From positions 806,001 to 870,000 of the forward strand of contig JAIXMN010000012.1 in assembly GCA_025716815.1 (NCBI GenBank): a stretch of DNA of 64,000 bases. The letters are read 5' to 3'. This DNA comes from Dichotomocladium elegans (Eukaryota > Mucoromycota > Mucoromycetes > Mucorales > Lichtheimiaceae). Below, piece after piece: positions 60,075 to 64,000 of the stretch. The position numbers were made by a program, and so were the translations under genes. The notes under the pieces are model-generated. The model worked only from the letters and a program-made list of their open reading frames with translations. It was not told the DNA's origin and did not search any database. Numbering within the stretch: the stretch's first letter is position 1; the number at the start of each line of letters is the position of its first letter.

Positions 60075-63000
60075 GGAGGTGAATTATAAAATCTTGGACG
60101 AGGAGAGCAATGATGCCATGATGCCCAGCACGACCAAGGAGGACTTAATGCCTATTGGGAAAGCATTGCATGTCTTGCTTAACATTGGCGACCGCGTATT
60201 TGACCAAGCTGTTGCTAATGATGCAGCCCAAAGTGAGTGCACCATTTCCTGATATTTTTACTAGGTACGCTAGTTAACGCGTTCTGTGGACCAAAAAAAA
60301 AGCGCCACCTGCTCGCGCACTGCGATCCTTGAACCATTATCTCGACGCAGGAAGCATTGCTGATGTGTTCGATCCCATTCAGGTATAATTCATTTTGCAC
60401 GTAAGAGTTGCGGGTTTAGGGATACTTCTTGTCAGCCAGCTGCGCGCGCGTTATTGAAGCAATGAGCTTTTTCAACAGCTACTCAAGCCAAAATGCGGAC
60501 AAGCCGCACTTCGTCTTGGACACTATCTAATCCTCGCTTCTCGGCACAGCACCAAGTTCCGTCTTTACCTGCGGACCGATCTTCTCGAGTCGACAGACAA
60601 GCGTCTCCAGCTCGCTGGTCTCTTATTGCTTGAAAAGTTGACGAATCAAAAAAACAAAGTGCTGGTCCAGTATGTCCCTGACATATCACGGGTCGCGACG
60701 AAATATGGGCAAGTAAAATAACTCTGCCGTAACATGCCCGGAAAATGTTTGTTGACTGGTGATAATAAACGCCAGTGATACCGCTCCGATGTCTGTGCTT
60801 TCTTGCACGGCATGCAACCTTGCGATTGCGGCATCCCGCTACGGTCTCGAGGATTGGAAGGCTGTGGAGGAAGTACTTCCTATTATGGAAAAGGTGACAA
60901 TAGCAAATGTAAGGTAATGCATTGATTACTGAGAGACGGGAAAGAGTAGTGGAGCGGAAAGGACCGGATTACAGTAGCTGCATGGAGGTCTGTTCGTGCA
61001 TTTGTTAAGACATTACAAGGTTTGTTGTTTTTGTTATATGAGTACAAAAAGAGAATAGCGTGTCAGGTAACGCATCTATCAGGGCCTTCCGACGCATGGA
61101 ACCAACTCTCTTTAATGCTCGACTCAAAGCACTTGATGGCAAAGAAGCCATTGTCGCTTAAAAAACAACTTGCGCTGTTATCCCATGTGGTTTGTTTTAT
61201 AACATTTATCTTCCTTGATTTTCATAACTAACCTAATTGCGTCCCAGAACGATACAGATCAGCGATATGCGATTACTAATTTTTTGGCGGCTGCCTTACT
61301 GCAGAAGTCGCAGTGGCTTAACCCGCTCAGTGAGCTGTCACCTGACGTTGTGCAATTGATCAGAAAACATATTGCACTTTTGGTTAAGCATCATTCACTT
61401 GATAACTATTTGAAAGATTTTTGCTAACTTTCCAAAGAACCATAGATGAACCATACGTGGACTCGGCCTCTTGCAGCGACAATCCTGCTGTCAGCACCGG
61501 AAATGGCTTGCATTAAAACAATTCCAAAAGACATTATCCCGCTGCTTGTTCGGCTTGGACTAGAAGATAACAGTACAGCTGAGATATTGTTGACTTATGG
61601 TGCCAATCAGCCTACAGAAATCATCCAAGAACTTGTATCAGCCGTTGATGAGTCAAACGAGTTAGCAGCACGTCTTTTAGCTAAAATGCTGGATAACGTT
61701 AAAGAGGTCCCCGGCAGTGATCTCACGCAATATAGGTAATTTGATATATAACATATATATACACTAGCTGATTCAATATTCCCCTTCCCTCAGTATACCA
61801 CTAGTGGATAATATCCTTGGATTGGTCACTAAAAATGATTTGGCATGTAGAGTGCTGGTTCATTATATGGATTTCACAGGTAGGAGATGGTATGAGTGAG
61901 TGAAAACAGTCAACTGATGGACCATCTTCCAGATTTGAAACAACTGGTCGTTCGACTGGTGCAAATGGCATATAGCAAAGATCCTCGGGAAAACCAGGTG
62001 TGCAAAGCATTGATAGGAAAAGCGCTCCTTTCAAAACCTTGGCAAAATGGTGATGGATTGTCCATATTTATTAATATAATAAGGTAGTCATCTTTGTGTC
62101 ATCAGCGAATATTTCGATTAATATCTTGTTTATGTCCAGAGATTTGAGGGCTGCTAAGATCTTACCAATATCTGTGGGGCATGATTTAAATTCACCATCT
62201 GATATTCGGATATATTCCATGCAAGAAGGAAACAAATTGGACGCAAATGGTAAAAGGACATATTGTTGCATCCCGAACTATAGCTTATTCAAACGGCGAA
62301 GACGTAGAGCAATTTTCGTGGGATTTATTATCCATTTTCCAGCTATGGATCATGAAGGTAATGTGAAATTAAGATAACTTGATAGGAGACAAGACCTAAG
62401 GTTTGGAGATAGGCAACACCCGAAGGGGTTCAACATGGTTTACGTGAATTGGTGTATATGTCGTATAGTGCACCACAAGATTCTACTTTCATCCACGTAT
62501 GGCAAAATTTGGCGCAAGGGTTTGTGACACATCAACCTCTTGCTATATGGACAGTTATAGATCATTGTACGCGGCTCATGAGAAGTCAAATGAGGTACGG
62601 TCGATTACTTATCTTCCCCATTCGTTTCATAACTTTAGGCTAATAATTTATAGGCTGACAAAAGAGCTCCTAGATCAAGGGACAGAGGAGAGTGAGCGAG
62701 CAGTCTATGTTATTATTATGAAAAGACTATCTCCGTTGCTGATTTTAAGGGTAAGGTTGAGGGGGAGGTGGCGGTGGTGACAGGACAATGAAGTTTGTAT
62801 GATTTATATAGAGTCTATCACCCGATTCATTTGCACCGGTGAGTTTACCTCCCACAATTGAGTCTGGCAATGCGGATTGGCAAGATCTAGGTGTCCAACG
62901 CGGCCAGATCAAGTGGACAAAAAATAGCGATTCTCAAAGCCAACTAAGTGCTTCGCTTTTTCATGAGCTCAGATTCCGGCAAGTAGTTCGTTATATATAT

Positions 63001-63140
63001 ATGGAAGACGGTTACTAGTTACTAAAACATTTGCTTTTTAAATAACCTTCAGCGCAAGAGATCTTACGGAGTATGATGAGATTCGACAACTCGCGCAAAA
63101 TTTAATACCAGTAATATTTTGTACCCAACAAGAAAAGTAG
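60073..63140 (+). CDS. Large helix-rich (ARM/HEAT-like) protein, unknown
   Basis: I can chain about 16 exons in phase from 'MEVNYKILDEESND' to 'LAQNLIPVIFCTQQEK' (stop 63138-63140), roughly 700 residues. Blocks in order include 'ALRSLNHYLDAGSIADVFDPIQ', 'LLKPKCGQAALRLGHYLILAS', 'KRLQLAGLLLLEKLTNQ', 'PMSVLSCTACNLAIAASRYG', 'LLSHVNDTDQRYAITNFLAAALLQ', 'TRPLAATILLSAPEMACIKTI', 'LKQLVVRLVQMAYSKDPRE', 'HGLRELVYMSYSAPQDSTF' and 'AVYVIIMKRLSPLLILR'. The repeated amphipathic helices suggest an armadillo/HEAT scaffold; I cannot name the family. Two introns fit only as GC-AG (donors GCAAGT at 60709 and about 62970), and one exon is 15 nt (62343..62357). The start may be further upstream if an acceptor at about 60058 is used. 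Confidence 0.65.
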
Positions 63141-64000
63141 AGCTATCCGTTGCAGAGATGATATCTGACGGGAAAGCCACATACAAGAATATGAGCACAA
63201 TAAAGATCTCGTATTTCGAATTTCCATTCCTTTAGGCACTGCATTCGCATTGAACTGATCAACGACACCTTTTAACACAGGTCCAGTTGACTGGGCGATG
63301 GGACTGGCAAAATAAATGTGCTACGTTCATGATGCTCCAGGTCAGAACGAAGCTGCGGTTCTCGTGCCCATGTTCCGTTTAAATCGGGTTAATCCGCATC
63401 ATTCTTTGCGGCGTTTTAATCTATGGGAGCATTCAACCGAGATCATGGTACCTTTGGACTCTTTCTGATTTACGCATCCAAGCCCTCGCATTTTGCTTAT
63501 CAAGCAAAATCCCACTCTGCAGAGATTTTTGGAATGCTTTCTCATCCATTAAACCATAACCTCGATATCCCGGGTACAAAACCCGACATAGAAATGGGAA
63601 AAAAGGCGCACTGGTCTGTCAGCTCGATGGGGGTAACCGGTGTCCTGACACCGAGATGATTGCGATATTGCCGGTCACACACGTACGCAAAACATGCACG
63701 TACACCAGCCAGATTACCTCCGAAAAGATCCTCTCACTTTCTCGTTCATCGCAAATAAGAACTTTTAAGATTCAAACGAATTCAGATATCCATCAACGTC
63801 TTTTTTTTGGCTTTCTCTTATGAACATAAACCGTTCCGGTCAGCCACAAAAAAAAAGTTTAACAGCATTCATCCATGATGCTCTGATGTCAATATTTCTC
63901 TGCTATGTTTGCGTTCTATTACGCTCTCATCCATTCCAATGTCACAAGCGACAGTCTTTCAGAGACATAAATGGTGTTGGGGAGGGAGCTCGTACGATTT
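63141..64000. other. Right end of window, no gene recognised
   Basis: Short frames only. Pyrimidine-rich tracts at 63720-63760 and 63800-63830 might belong to the promoter of a gene beyond the window. Confidence 0.4.

Noticed and set aside
1..64000. CRISPR array, rRNA, origin or bacterial-type operon.
   Set aside because: No regularly spaced direct repeats and no rRNA signatures were seen; the gene structure is eukaryotic.

Overview
This window looks like nuclear DNA of an early-diverging fungus, most likely Mucoromycota (Mucorales or close kin). Genes are split by many short GT-AG introns (about 45-120 nt). The protein set is fungal: Sds3, GAA1, APSES and PHO80-like cyclin families. Mariner/IS630-like remnants and a TnpB/Fanzor-type fragment resemble sequences I know from Mucorales. 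I cannot name the genus. All functional calls come from reading translated exons and recognising families; no search was run.

Layout. 0-4 kb: an SH3 membrane protein, an expansin-like secreted protein and a small secreted protein. 4-10 kb: a transposon graveyard with mariner-type pieces, a broken Fanzor/TnpB-like gene and small repeats. 10-18 kb: a coiled-coil PPxY protein, a GH15 glycosidase, a U1A/U2B''-type spliceosomal protein and a tRNA-Leu(UAA). 18-21.6 kb is nearly empty apart from one mariner fragment. 21.6-36.2 kb is the dense housekeeping core: ribonucleotide reductase small subunit, Mpv17/PMP22 protein, SAM methyltransferase, GPI transamidase subunit GAA1, I78 protease inhibitor, CUE-domain protein, malic enzyme and PHO80-like cyclin. 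36.2-41 kb is again transposon debris with one orphan gene. 41-44.2 kb: a Kv-beta-type aldo/keto reductase and an APSES transcription factor. 44.2-52.4 kb is gene-poor and holds the most complete mariner-type copy.

52.4-59.3 kb is the most striking structure: two near-identical arms of about 2.5 kb in inverted orientation around a 1.8-kb spacer. Each arm carries a complete five-exon Sds3-like gene, so the copies are convergent. Read-through transcription would give long double-stranded RNA, which matters in fungi with active RNA silencing. 59.5-63.1 kb holds a possible minus-strand gene and a long, unrecognised, helix-rich gene of about 16 exons. That gene seems to contain two GC-AG introns and a 15-nt exon.

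The genes do not form one pathway; this is an ordinary chromosomal segment. The points worth pursuing are the inverted Sds3 duplication, the Fanzor-like remnant, an aldo/keto reductase lacking its usual catalytic tyrosine, and splicing oddities (microexons, A-run 3' splice sites, GC-AG introns).
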